Source: a virus
Reading direction: 5' to 3' (one strand)
Virus record (IMG/VR): IMGVR_UViG_3300026531_000007
Coordinates: 1 to 35,839 of that record
Length of the DNA stretch: 35,839 nt
The position numbers were made by a program, and so were the translations under genes. Of the stretch, positions 17,369-24,675 are shown in pieces. Positions within the stretch are counted from its first letter, which is position 1. Each line of letters opens with the position of its first letter. The notes below the pieces were generated by a model. That model had not been told where the DNA came from. It saw only the letters and a program-made list of their open reading frames with translations, and ran no database searches.

Positions 17369-17685
17369 GCGCCAGCCTCCCTTCCATGCAACGCTTGCAC
17401 CACACGCCCCATTCGTTCCGCCATACGTCCGTCGTGGGCTGCAAGGCTCTCCTGCATCGCCCGCAACTCCTCGGCCATCCGAGCGAGGGCCTCGTTGTTT
17501 GCTTGGCGCTGCTCATCTAAAAACTTGCGCCACACCTCATCGCGCGCCCGTTGTTCCGTATCCCACCGCTGCATCATTTCCATCTGGAACTTGTTCATTT
17601 TGTCCAACACCATCAACATCGCCCAAACGAAGATGCCTACCAGCGGTGCCTGTGTCAGCAGGCTTACCCACACGTCGCCTTGCAT
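17365..17685 (-). CDS. Holin-like small membrane protein with coiled coil
   Basis: 106 residues. One transmembrane segment (~8-29, LLTQAPLVGIFVWAMLMVL) is followed by a charged amphipathic helix or coiled coil to the end. This resembles XhlA/BhlA-type lysis accessory proteins. It directly precedes the endolysin, with an overlap of its stop and the endolysin start. Holin or accessory role is inferred from topology and place. Confidence 0.7.
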   Translation of the reverse strand: MQGDVWVSLLTQAPLVGIFVWAMLMVLDKMNKFQMEMMQRWDTEQRARDEVWRKFLDEQRQANNEALARMAEELRAMQESLAAHDGRMAERMGRVVQALHGREAGA

Positions 17686-17688
17686 GGC

Positions 17689-17997
17689 TTACCCCTTGCT
17701 CGCGGGCGGGGAAATCAGGTAGGTCGTCTGATTTGCAATCACTGCCGCGCCAAAGGCCTTCATCACAGACACAAGGCCACTTCGGTCGCACATCACGGCC
17801 AAATTGAAATCGGCTCCGAAGCCGCTGCACGCCGTAACAAGCACCAGCGCCACAGCCAGAACCAGAAACGCGAGCATCACCAGACGTTTCTGCATCCCAT
17901 CCAGAGCGCCATACCATTGCTTTGCGCCAGGAACATACGAAAACACCAGCGAGAGCAGCACACCTGCCAGCGAAGAAACGAACTCAGCCGTCACCAT
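17689..17997 (-). CDS. Holin candidate, first gene of late operon
   Basis: 102 residues from ATG 17997, just after AGGAGG. Two clear hydrophobic segments (FVSSLAGVLLSLVFSYV near 6-22 and LVMLAFLVLAVALVLVTA near 40-57) and a weaker C-terminal one (LVSVMKAFGAAVIANQTTYL). A longer in-frame reading to 18078 runs through the leader hairpin and is unlikely. Topology and place before the lysis genes suggest the holin. Confidence 0.7.
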   Translation of the reverse strand: MVTAEFVSSLAGVLLSLVFSYVPGAKQWYGALDGMQKRLVMLAFLVLAVALVLVTACSGFGADFNLAVMCDRSGLVSVMKAFGAAVIANQTTYLISPPASKG

Positions 17998-18025
17998 CCA
18001 CCTCCTGTTTGCGTTAACGCCAAAA

Positions 18026-18073
18026 CGCCCGGCAGTCACCCTCTCGGAAAACCCGAAAAGGGACTGCCGGGCG
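18026..18073 (-). terminator. Terminator-like hairpin in the late leader
   Basis: A perfect 12-bp inverted repeat (18026-18037 and 18062-18073; arm CGCCCGGCAGTC) encloses 24 bases. On the minus strand it is followed by TTTT. It lies downstream of the late promoter at 18129-18157 and upstream of the first late gene at 17997, so every late transcript must cross it. This is the geometry of a Q-type antitermination control point. It would also end early transcripts. Confidence 0.75.
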
Positions 18074-18128
18074 CTCATCTCCGGCGTATGGCCCCGCCAT
18101 TTGCTGGGCCTGCTATCTTGTCGCCTTT

Positions 18129-18157
18129 ATTTTAGAACATCCGCGCGAATTTGTCAA
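18129..18157 (-). promoter_or_regulatory. Late promoter
   Basis: On the minus strand TTGACA (18157-18152) and TAAAAT (18134-18129) are spaced by exactly 17 bases. The predicted start near 18122 gives a leader of about 125 bases before the first late gene. The promoter overlaps the stop of the zinc-ribbon gene. It is near consensus, so control probably acts after initiation or by a repressor. Confidence 0.75.
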
Positions 18158-18477
18158 GCGCCACGCGACTGCCTCTCTATCCTCCCTATTACTTCCTCTG
18201 GCACCTCGCGCCCGTGCGCCCTAAAATACACCTCCAGAAATCGCATCAGCGCATCCTGCCCCACCGACCATGACCGCACAGCGCCGCACACCGAGCAGCG
18301 CACGTCCAACGCCGCACCGTCCACTACGGCCACCACATCCACCTCCGCAGGGCGCGCCGCATCAGGATCAATCGCCTCCCGATATAGTGCCAACCGCGTG
18401 ACCCAGCGCCCATCCACCTTCTCGCGTTGGGCCATGCCTAAGATGTGCCCGTTTGGGCATCGCCAACCCTTGTCCAT
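18154..18477 (-). CDS. Zinc-ribbon protein next to late promoter (antiterminator candidate)
   Basis: 107 residues from ATG 18477, four bases after AGGAGG. Possible metal ligands are RCPNGH near residue 8 and RCSVCG near residue 68, the latter a clear CxxC. The C-terminal part is helical. It is the last early gene and ends inside the late promoter. In lambdoid phages this place is held by the Q antiterminator. Its family is not recognised; the Q-like role is inference from position and the leader hairpin. Confidence 0.7.
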   Translation of the reverse strand: MDKGWRCPNGHILGMAQREKVDGRWVTRLALYREAIDPDAARPAEVDVVAVVDGAALDVRCSVCGAVRSWSVGQDALMRFLEVYFRAHGREVPEEVIGRIERQSRGA

Positions 18478-18977
18478 CGCTCCTCCTTGCCGCTTACGGC
18501 CACGAAACCGCGGGGCGCCCATCGCGCCTCGCCCACGAACAAAATCTCGCCCCCAGGCAGTATCACCGCTGCCCGGTCGGCAATCGCCTGCGGCACATGC
18601 CGCACCCATCCATAGATCCCCACATCCCCCGTAAGTTCCTGATACAACCGCGCCGCCGCCAGCGCCGCCGTGCTGATACGCCCTCCCGTCCCAATCCACC
18701 ACAACACCATCAACCGCTCCCAAACCTCATCGGCGGTATTCCGCACCGACCACCGCACCAGCCCACGCATCGGCCATTTCGCCGCCACGTGGTGCATGTG
18801 CGCCTCATCCTTCCATACCCGCACCTGCGCTGCCTCACGCACCCCCTCCGGCGCCCATGCCGCCAGTAGCACCTGCGCATCCAGCGGCGCATGGCTCAAA
18901 ACGTGCCTATGCATCCAGCCGTCCCGTCCCAGTCCCTCCGAAACGGTTTCCCAAGTCATTGTGCTATCCCTTGGCAT
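18438..18977 (-). CDS. Uncharacterised early phage protein
   Basis: 179 residues from ATG 18977 with AAGGAG six bases upstream. It is tryptophan-rich, with no signal peptide; the middle is helical (GLVRWSVRNTADEVWERLMVLWW). Its end overlaps the zinc-ribbon gene by 40 bases. It is the first gene after the putative origin. I do not recognise the family; a role in early-late switching or replication is only a guess from place. Confidence 0.7.
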   Translation of the reverse strand: MPRDSTMTWETVSEGLGRDGWMHRHVLSHAPLDAQVLLAAWAPEGVREAAQVRVWKDEAHMHHVAAKWPMRGLVRWSVRNTADEVWERLMVLWWIGTGGRISTAALAAARLYQELTGDVGIYGWVRHVPQAIADRAAVILPGGEILFVGEARWAPRGFVAVSGKEERWTRVGDAQTGTS

Positions 18978-19006
18978 ACACCACTCCTTCCAAAAGCCCG
19001 CAAACC

Positions 19007-19320
19007 GGTGAACTGGTGAACATCGGTGAACTTGCGGTGAACTTAAAGTTCACCAAGTTCACCAGTTCACCTTGTGCATGGCAAATTTTTGCCGTTAAGC
19101 AACATACAAGTTCACCCATGTTCATTTGGTTCACCTCTTTAGTCCAAAAATGCGACATAATCAAAAAACCCTTTGTAGGTTTGCGTAACTTGGTGAACTG
19201 GTGAACCAGGTGAACTTGTTTTTCGCCCTCCCAAAACAAATTTGTTTTGCACCGTCGTGCAACAAAACAAATTTCTCTCCAGAGTGCCCGAAATAAGTTC
19301 ACCAAGTTCACTTGTTCACC
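19007..19320. other. Putative replication origin: GGTGAAC iteron array
   Basis: Seven copies of GGTGAAC start at 19007, 19015, 19025, 19036, 19192, 19200 and 19209. Seven of the reverse complement GTTCACC start at 19048, 19057, 19065, 19110, 19129, 19297 and 19314, and one GTTCACT starts at 19306. The units form four clusters around an A+T-rich middle. The strongest dyad is GGTGAACTT-A-AAGTTCACC at 19036-19054. No gene with a ribosome site fits here, and the primase-helicase gene ends next to it. The pattern is that of an iteron origin or a multi-site operator. Confidence 0.75.
19233..19274. repeat. A+T-rich palindrome and hairpin within the putative origin
   Basis: AAAACAAATTTGTTTT (19233-19248) is a perfect 16-base palindrome. 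It overlaps a larger imperfect hairpin (19238-19274) whose tip is GCAC-CGTC-GTGC and whose arms repeat AAATTTGTTTT, with a 3-base bulge. Such an A+T-rich, structure-forming segment between two iteron clusters is a candidate duplex-unwinding element. Confidence 0.6.
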
Positions 19321-19339
19321 AACCTTAGTAAACCTATAA

Positions 19340-22174
19340 TCATGCCAGCCCGTATTTGCGCTTGAGCACCTCGATGCGACCTTCGTCCAGAATGACCACA
19401 TACCCTTTATTGGTGCGCTTCACTGGTAGCCGCAGCACATCGCGGGCAATCTTCCCTACCGTCCGCGGGCTAATGCCCGACTTCCGTCGTCGTTTATGTT
19501 CGCCTTCCCCGTCTCCTTCGCCCTCGTCGTCCAACAGGTTCATTTCGTCCATGATATCGTTTGCTATGCTTGCCAGATGTTTGTAGAGGATGTATTGCAC
19601 CTCTCCGAACTCTTCCAGGTTGCCTTTCATCACATAGGCCGCGTAATCCTCTTCCGTGAGCGCCGCCACAATGGCGTCCATCACCCGCGCATCTGTGCCC
19701 AGCGATCGGTCGAAGAGCATCTCTTGATACATTGCCTTGGTAAAGGCTTCCACATCCTTCAGCAGTTGCGGGTCATTGCTCTTGTGCTTTGCAATCCACT
19801 TGATAGGCATCGTCACCTGATTGATGCGCGTGCTCACGTGCATATCCGCCAGTTCCGCGTCCAACTCAATGCGCGGCTGCCAGTGCTCCAGCCGCCACCG
19901 TAGCAGCAGATTGCGGATGGCTTCCGCCTCCTCATAGAATTTCTGCGTTTTCTCGGTCGGAATTCCCGCCCGTGCCAGTTCAATCGGCTCTTTCTCGCTT
20001 AGTTTCAGCGTCAGGCACCGCCCTTCTGTGGCCGGGTCGCTGAACTTGCCGTACATCGTGATAAGTTTCGGCCCATACACATCCGAAACCTTCGCCGCAT
20101 AGCCCCGCGTCCCATCGCCCTTGCTCACCTCTTGCATGTTCCACACCTTCGCCTGGTCGCGCATGGCGCCCACATTCAAAATCACAATGCGCTCGTCGAA
20201 CTTGTCGGCAATGTCCATCTCATCCATGAACGCCGTTCCCCTGTATGTGTGCAAAGCGTACTTCAGGGAAGCAGTAGAAGAAGCGCCGGTGGTCAAAATC
20301 ATGCGGTAGCACACGTGCCCCACCCGCAACATCAATTCACTCTTACCTGTGTTGGTGTCGCCCTGCGCCCGCAAATAGGGCACCGCGCTGAATGCATCAT
20401 AGAGCCAGGTCAGCAGCACATAATACGCCACCAGTTTGTAATAAAGTGGGTTGTCCAACAAGAAATACCGCCGCACGAAAGCCGTCAGAATCGCCACAAG
20501 TTCCCGCGTTTCCTTCAGTTTCCCCAACGCGCTGGGAAAAATCACCGCCCCCGCCTTGATGATGTCGTCATCGCTCACCGGCACATACCGTTTCCCCCCG
20601 ATGTCCACATAATTCGCCACGCCCACTTTGCCTTCAGGGTTTCGGTAAGCCAGCATGGCCCGCTGTGCCTTTCGGTCATAGATATACTCCAGCAACCAGC
20701 CCTTCTCTTTCTCTTGTTCTTGCTCTTCCCCTTCCCCCGCTATCGGGAACCACCCGCCCAATGTCTCCACAATATCCTGCGGCTCGCCGTTCTTCTTTTC
20801 CTCGCTCCCACCATTTGCTTTCTTGTGCGCCCGCAGCAGCGCGTTGAACTCCCGTATCGTATAGCCTAACGCCTCAGCCAAGTCTTGCCGATAAGCCGCC
20901 ACCAAGGTCGGCGGCATTTGTGCAATCACCTCAATGGCCCGCTGTAGTGCTTTATCGCGCCTTGCCCCTGCCTGTCTCCCCGCGTCCGCGGCCACCACCA
21001 GCGCCATCGGCCTGCTCGCATCCAGTACCTCGCGCACCTTTTGCCGCTGCACATCGGGCGCAACCCCCTGCTCGTTGAAAAATTGCAGTAGGTCATTGGC
21101 GTCCTTGCCCTGCTTCCCGCCTTCCAGCGTTACCTCTGGCCACGTCACCACCCGCGTCATCGCGCCCAGCACATCCGCCAGCGGGTAATCACCATTCCGC
21201 CCCTTCAGCGCCCGCATTCCCCCTTCATCCGCATCCATCGCATAATACAGCGTCTCATGTCGCTCCCGCAGCGCATCCAGCGGCTCTGTGAAGTCCTTCC
21301 AGCCTGTGCCCGCCGTCGCCACCGCCGCAATCCCCCACTGCCCCAGGCTGATGGCATCGGCCTGCCCTTCCACGATCACCACCTCATCCGCGTCGTAGCG
21401 GTACGCATGGTTATAGAACGGCTGCCTCGGCCCCGCCAACACCACCGGCAGGTTGAACGCCTTGACCCGTTCATCGTCCCCTAAAATGTTGCGAGCGCTC
21501 AAATACACCACTCGCCCAAAATACCAATGCGGGTAAACCAGCCGCCGCCGTCCCAGCAGCCCCGGAATGAAGCCGTTCTCTATCCAATGGGTCAGTGGCT
21601 TCACGCCGTGGCGCTGGCTCCACGCTGCCACGTCCCCACGAAAACCCAGCACCGCAATCGCCTCCGGCCCCGCCGGGTCAACGCCTTCCCGTTCGAAGGC
21701 TTCCCGCATTGCTTTAGCCGCAGCAGCAGTATCGCGCCCCGTAAAGCCCAGCATCGCTTTCTCTATTGTCGCCTCGTCCCAGCCGCGCCCTTTGGCATAG
21801 GCCAGGGCTTCCTCATCAGATTGGAGCCATGCGTGCATCAACCGCGCCGCCACAGCAAAGGCGTTTTCTCTGCGCCTTGCCGCAGCCATGTGCCGCATTT
21901 GCTCATCCGAATAGCGCAACGTCACGCCAGCCTTCTGTGCCAGATACTCCAATGCCCGCTTGAAATCCCACCCTTTGCGCTTCATTACCCATGTGAACAC
22001 GTCGCCCTGTTCTCCCTCGCTGTTCCAATAATAGGCCTGGTGCTGCGTGTCCACAACAAGGCTATCGTGTTCTGCACAGCGCAAATAGCGCCCGCTTCCC
22101 CGCAAGGGGCAATCCTCGCCAATGATTTCCTCAATGCGCACGCGGCGCTTGACCTCGCTTGCGTAGTCAACCAT
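19340..22174 (-). CDS. Primase-helicase (TOPRIM primase fused to P-loop ATPase)
   Basis: 944 residues from ATG 22174; an in-frame TTG at 22201 is the alternative, and neither has a strong ribosome site. The N-terminus resembles the CHC2 primase zinc region but keeps only C22, C33 and H36; the second Cys pair is replaced (YYWNSEGEQGD). The TOPRIM domain has VEGQADA (~268-274) and DADEGG (~314-319). The C-terminal ATPase has Walker A GDTNTGKSE (~605-613) and Walker B AFMDEMD (~648-654). It would prime and unwind phage DNA. The gene ends beside the iteron array. Confidence 0.88.
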   Translation of the reverse strand: MVDYASEVKRRVRIEEIIGEDCPLRGSGRYLRCAEHDSLVVDTQHQAYYWNSEGEQGDVFTWVMKRKGWDFKRALEYLAQKAGVTLRYSDEQMRHMAAARRRENAFAVAARLMHAWLQSDEEALAYAKGRGWDEATIEKAMLGFTGRDTAAAAKAMREAFEREGVDPAGPEAIAVLGFRGDVAAWSQRHGVKPLTHWIENGFIPGLLGRRRLVYPHWYFGRVVYLSARNILGDDERVKAFNLPVVLAGPRQPFYNHAYRYDADEVVIVEGQADAISLGQWGIAAVATAGTGWKDFTEPLDALRERHETLYYAMDADEGGMRALKGRNGDYPLADVLGAMTRVVTWPEVTLEGGKQGKDANDLLQFFNEQGVAPDVQRQKVREVLDASRPMALVVAADAGRQAGARRDKALQRAIEVIAQMPPTLVAAYRQDLAEALGYTIREFNALLRAHKKANGGSEEKKNGEPQDIVETLGGWFPIAGEGEEQEQEKEKGWLLEYIYDRKAQRAMLAYRNPEGKVGVANYVDIGGKRYVPVSDDDIIKAGAVIFPSALGKLKETRELVAILTAFVRRYFLLDNPLYYKLVAYYVLLTWLYDAFSAVPYLRAQGDTNTGKSELMLRVGHVCYRMILTTGASSTASLKYALHTYRGTAFMDEMDIADKFDERIVILNVGAMRDQAKVWNMQEVSKGDGTRGYAAKVSDVYGPKLITMYGKFSDPATEGRCLTLKLSEKEPIELARAGIPTEKTQKFYEEAEAIRNLLLRWRLEHWQPRIELDAELADMHVSTRINQVTMPIKWIAKHKSNDPQLLKDVEAFTKAMYQEMLFDRSLGTDARVMDAIVAALTEEDYAAYVMKGNLEEFGEVQYILYKHLASIANDIMDEMNLLDDEGEGDGEGEHKRRRKSGISPRTVGKIARDVLRLPVKRTNKGYVVILDEGRIEVLKRKYGLA

Positions 22175-22201
22175 AACCCAACCATCCTCGTTTTCTGGCA
22201 A

Positions 22202-22352
22202 TTGCTACGAATTCTCAACCGCCCGACTTTGGGGGTGAGCCGCCCCTGCCGTTGGTGCAGGTACTCCCCCTCCCCCTGTGCCCCCTGCACCAAAAACATG
22301 CAACATAACCCAAGATTATGTGACACATTTTTCGGCAGCGGAAACCACTATT
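22202..22352 (-). promoter_or_regulatory. Leader region upstream of primase gene, with hairpin and G runs
   Basis: No gene is seen in these 150 bases. The inverted repeat TTGGTGCAGG/CCTGCACCAA (22252-22261 and 22284-22293) encloses a minus-strand stretch with three runs of five G separated by short loops. The transcript leader could fold into a hairpin or a G-quadruplex-like structure before the primase start. No clear promoter was found. Confidence 0.45.
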
Positions 22353-22688
22353 TCAGCAGTTTTCTGGCAGCCCTTGCCCACGCCCCGCAGGCGCACCGCC
22401 CGGGGGCAGTTTGCGAGCGTTTCCTGCTACTGCATTTCCATCTGAAGAGGCGCCCTCGGCCTCGGCGGCCACAACCTGCTTTGCGACAACCAGCGCGCAG
22501 GCCACCTCGTCCAACTCCTCCAACGCAGGCGCCAACAGCCCAACCAACCCCGTCCGCTCCAACGCCTGCGCCACACGCAGGCGCACCACAGGCAGCGCCA
22601 CCTCAGCCCGCACCAACATGGCCACGGCATCTTCCAGCCTGCCACGGCGCAACCCCGCGGCTTTCGTCTGCCCCTTACGCCTGCTCAT
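22353..22688 (-). CDS. Small uncharacterised early protein
   Basis: 111 residues, strongly basic start (MSRRKGQTKAAGLRRGRLE), then leucine- and alanine-rich helices, and a glycine-proline C-terminus likely disordered. Starts within the end of the upstream membrane gene (14-base overlap). Ribosome site is weak, so expression probably depends on coupled translation. No family recognised. Confidence 0.55.
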   Translation of the reverse strand: MSRRKGQTKAAGLRRGRLEDAVAMLVRAEVALPVVRLRVAQALERTGLVGLLAPALEELDEVACALVVAKQVVAAEAEGASSDGNAVAGNARKLPPGGAPAGRGQGLPENC

Positions 22689-23010
22689 GCTTCACCATCT
22701 GCGCCAACTGTCGCTCGCGGGCCAGCGCCTCCTTGCGCTCCCACGCCACCCGCAGCATCCAGTCCACAGCATAAAGGCCTACCACCGCAGCGCCCGCCGC
22801 CGCCAGTACCGCGGCCAACGCCAGCGCCTCCGTTGTCGCACCGCGCTCCCACAGCCACACACCGTAAGGCAGCGCAAACCCCAACACACCCAGCACATAC
22901 GCCGCAGGCCGCGGCAACTCGCGCCCGCCCAGCGCCAACCGCCAGGGGAAATAGTGCAGAAAACCTTCGGCCAGCGCCGCAACGACACAAACCGTCCACA
23001 CCTCACTCAT
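22675..23010 (-). CDS. Small three-segment membrane protein
   Basis: 111 residues with about three hydrophobic segments (near 5-20, 36-54 and 62-85) and a charged cytoplasmic C-terminal helix (ERKEALARERQLAQ). Start overlaps the previous stop as ATGA. Function unknown; early phage membrane proteins can act in superinfection exclusion or host takeover, but nothing here proves that. Confidence 0.65.
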   Translation of the reverse strand: MSEVWTVCVVAALAEGFLHYFPWRLALGGRELPRPAAYVLGVLGFALPYGVWLWERGATTEALALAAVLAAAGAAVVGLYAVDWMLRVAWERKEALARERQLAQMVKHEQA

Positions 23011-23228
23011 CTTGCACGCTCCAAAGCATCAGGATCAAACAACCACAAACTGCTATGCTGCGCCCGTGGCGTCACACAACGCCTTGCTGTCTCACCAGGG
23101 CGCTTCAATCGCACCAACACCAACGGCTCAGCATCCTCCGACGGACGCATCCACCCCTGCACCACGCCCTTACCCAATGGCGTAGACACATCATCGTTCA
23201 CAAACCAGCGTCCTCTATCCGCCATCAT
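23007..23228 (-). CDS. Small uncharacterised early protein downstream of clamp
   Basis: 73 residues, no membrane segment. It contains WFVNDDVSTPLGKGVVQGW and VLVRLKRP, a small beta-rich pattern. GAGGTGAG overlaps the clamp stop and precedes two tandem ATG codons. Likely co-translated with the clamp. Family not recognised. Confidence 0.65.
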   Translation of the reverse strand: MMADRGRWFVNDDVSTPLGKGVVQGWMRPSEDAEPLVLVRLKRPGETARRCVTPRAQHSSLWLFDPDALERAR

Positions 23229-23229
23229 C

Positions 23230-24339
23230 TCACCTCTCCAGCGCCATCGGCATCATCACACACACAAACGACTCATCGCCCACACCCTGCACAACCACAG
23301 CGCCATCAGGCGTATTCCCCCTCATCACCACCTCATCCCCGCGAACAGCATCCACCGCCGCCTGCAAATAAGAAATATTGAACCCGATATCCAACGGCTC
23401 ACCTTCCAGTGTCGCTGGTGCGGCAGTCTCTCCGCGCCCCAACTCTGCCGAAGCCGCCGACAACTGCACAGACTCTGCCGTCCAGCGCAGCGCCACGACC
23501 CTGCTGCTCATCGCGAATATCTCCATCTCTCGCAACGCCCGCGCCAGCGCCTGCCGTTGCACCCGCAGCACCGACGCAAACCGTTGCGGCATCACCCGTG
23601 TATAAGGCGGATACACGCCATCGACCAACTGCGTTTGCATCATCACCCCGCCGCCCAGCGCAATGCGCATCGAAGTCCCGTCCAGAGCCAACGTAACATC
23701 GTCGGCAGCAACCAGCGGTGCGGCCTTTCGCAGCGCCTCCGCGGGTACAACAGCCTCGAACCCCTCCGGCGCCTCAACCTCCGAACTCAACACAGCCAAC
23801 CGATAACCATCTGACGCCACTGCCACCAGGCGTCCGCTCTCATCGCGGTGTAAAAATATTCCGGCCAAAACGGGGCGTGCATCATTCTCGCTTGCCGCCA
23901 TAGCCACGTCCCGCGCCATCCGGCGGAAGGTATCCCCAGATACGCTCACAGCCAGCCCGTTCAGCGTCCAATCCACCAACGGGAACATCTCCGCCTCGAT
24001 GAACGCAAACCTGCCTCGCGACGGACCACACACCGCCGCCACTCGGCCATCCGCCTCCGAAACCGAAAGCGTCACCGCCCCCTCAGCCAAGGCCTTCAAC
24101 CAGAGCAGGAACTCCCATGCAGGCAAAACAGCAGAGAAACCATCCTCTACCGACGCCTGCACCTCCGCGCGCAGCGCTATTGTCAAGTCCGTTGCCGTCA
24201 ACCGCAGCGTTTGCGTCGTCGCATCCGCCTCCAGCAACACCCCCGAAAGCACCGCCAGCGTCGCCCGCCTGTCCACCGCAGCATATACCACCTGCCACGC
24301 ACCCAGCAGCGCCCTGCGAGCAATCATCGCCTTCTTCAT
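23230..24339 (-). CDS. dnaN: DNA polymerase sliding clamp (beta subunit)
   Basis: 369 residues, the normal length of bacterial DnaN. Three-fold clamp architecture is visible: ATDLTIALRAEV in domain 1, PVLAGIFLHRDESGRLVAVASDGYRLAVL in domain 2, and FNISYLQAAVDAVRGDEVVMRGN followed by the C-terminal VMMPMALER in domain 3. It encircles DNA and tethers polymerase. No DNA polymerase gene is present in the phage, so this clamp probably recruits the host replicase to phage DNA. It lies two genes upstream of the primase-helicase region in the early operon. Confidence 0.93.
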   Translation of the reverse strand: MKKAMIARRALLGAWQVVYAAVDRRATLAVLSGVLLEADATTQTLRLTATDLTIALRAEVQASVEDGFSAVLPAWEFLLWLKALAEGAVTLSVSEADGRVAAVCGPSRGRFAFIEAEMFPLVDWTLNGLAVSVSGDTFRRMARDVAMAASENDARPVLAGIFLHRDESGRLVAVASDGYRLAVLSSEVEAPEGFEAVVPAEALRKAAPLVAADDVTLALDGTSMRIALGGGVMMQTQLVDGVYPPYTRVMPQRFASVLRVQRQALARALREMEIFAMSSRVVALRWTAESVQLSAASAELGRGETAAPATLEGEPLDIGFNISYLQAAVDAVRGDEVVMRGNTPDGAVVVQGVGDESFVCVMMPMALER

Positions 24340-24629
24340 CAGGAAACCCTCCCCTCGCGCACCTCAGGCCCGCGGCTCGTAAAAACCACGTGCCGCCCGA
24401 CCGTTGCGGCTTTCTCCCAGCGGCGCAGCATCAGCACCACATCCGAAACCTGCTGATCTGCCTCAATCGCTGCCAACGCCCCCCTTGCCTCATCCTGCGC
24501 CTTTCGAATCTCCTCCAGCGCCTGCAAATCCTTCGCAAGATCGCGATAAGCCACTCGCAGCGCCTGCGTCAGCGCCTGCACGCGCCACACCTTTTTCATC
24601 GAGATCTCCACAATCTTCTTGCTTCCCAC
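24339..24629 (-). CDS. Small helical early protein upstream of clamp
   Basis: 96 residues from GTG 24629, chosen because GGAGG lies five bases upstream. It is mainly charged helix (LTQALRVAYRDLAKDLQALEEIRKAQDEARGALAAIEADQ), probably a coiled coil. Its stop overlaps the clamp start, so the two are translationally coupled. A replication-accessory role is possible but unproven. The leader holds an octamer array (24646-24675). Confidence 0.65.
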   Translation of the reverse strand: MGSKKIVEISMKKVWRVQALTQALRVAYRDLAKDLQALEEIRKAQDEARGALAAIEADQQVSDVVLMLRRWEKAATVGRHVVFTSRGPEVREGRVS

Positions 24630-24645
24630 GACATCCTCCTTCCTC

Positions 24646-24675
24646 TGGCTAAACGACGAAACGACCACGCGACTA
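24646..24675 (-). repeat. TAGTCGnn-type octamer array A
   Basis: Four degenerate units at 8-base spacing lie directly upstream of the ribosome site of the gene starting at 24629. Read on the minus strand they are TAGTCG, TGGTCG, TCGTCG and TAGCCA. The first unit contains the TAG stop of the lipoprotein gene. Similar arrays precede three other early genes. Confidence 0.6.

Noticed and set aside
18964-19401. Minus-strand frame of 145 codons over the iteron region
   Set aside because: Its repeated LVNLVN comes from the GGTGAAC iterons, it overlaps the primase end, and it lacks a convincing ribosome site.
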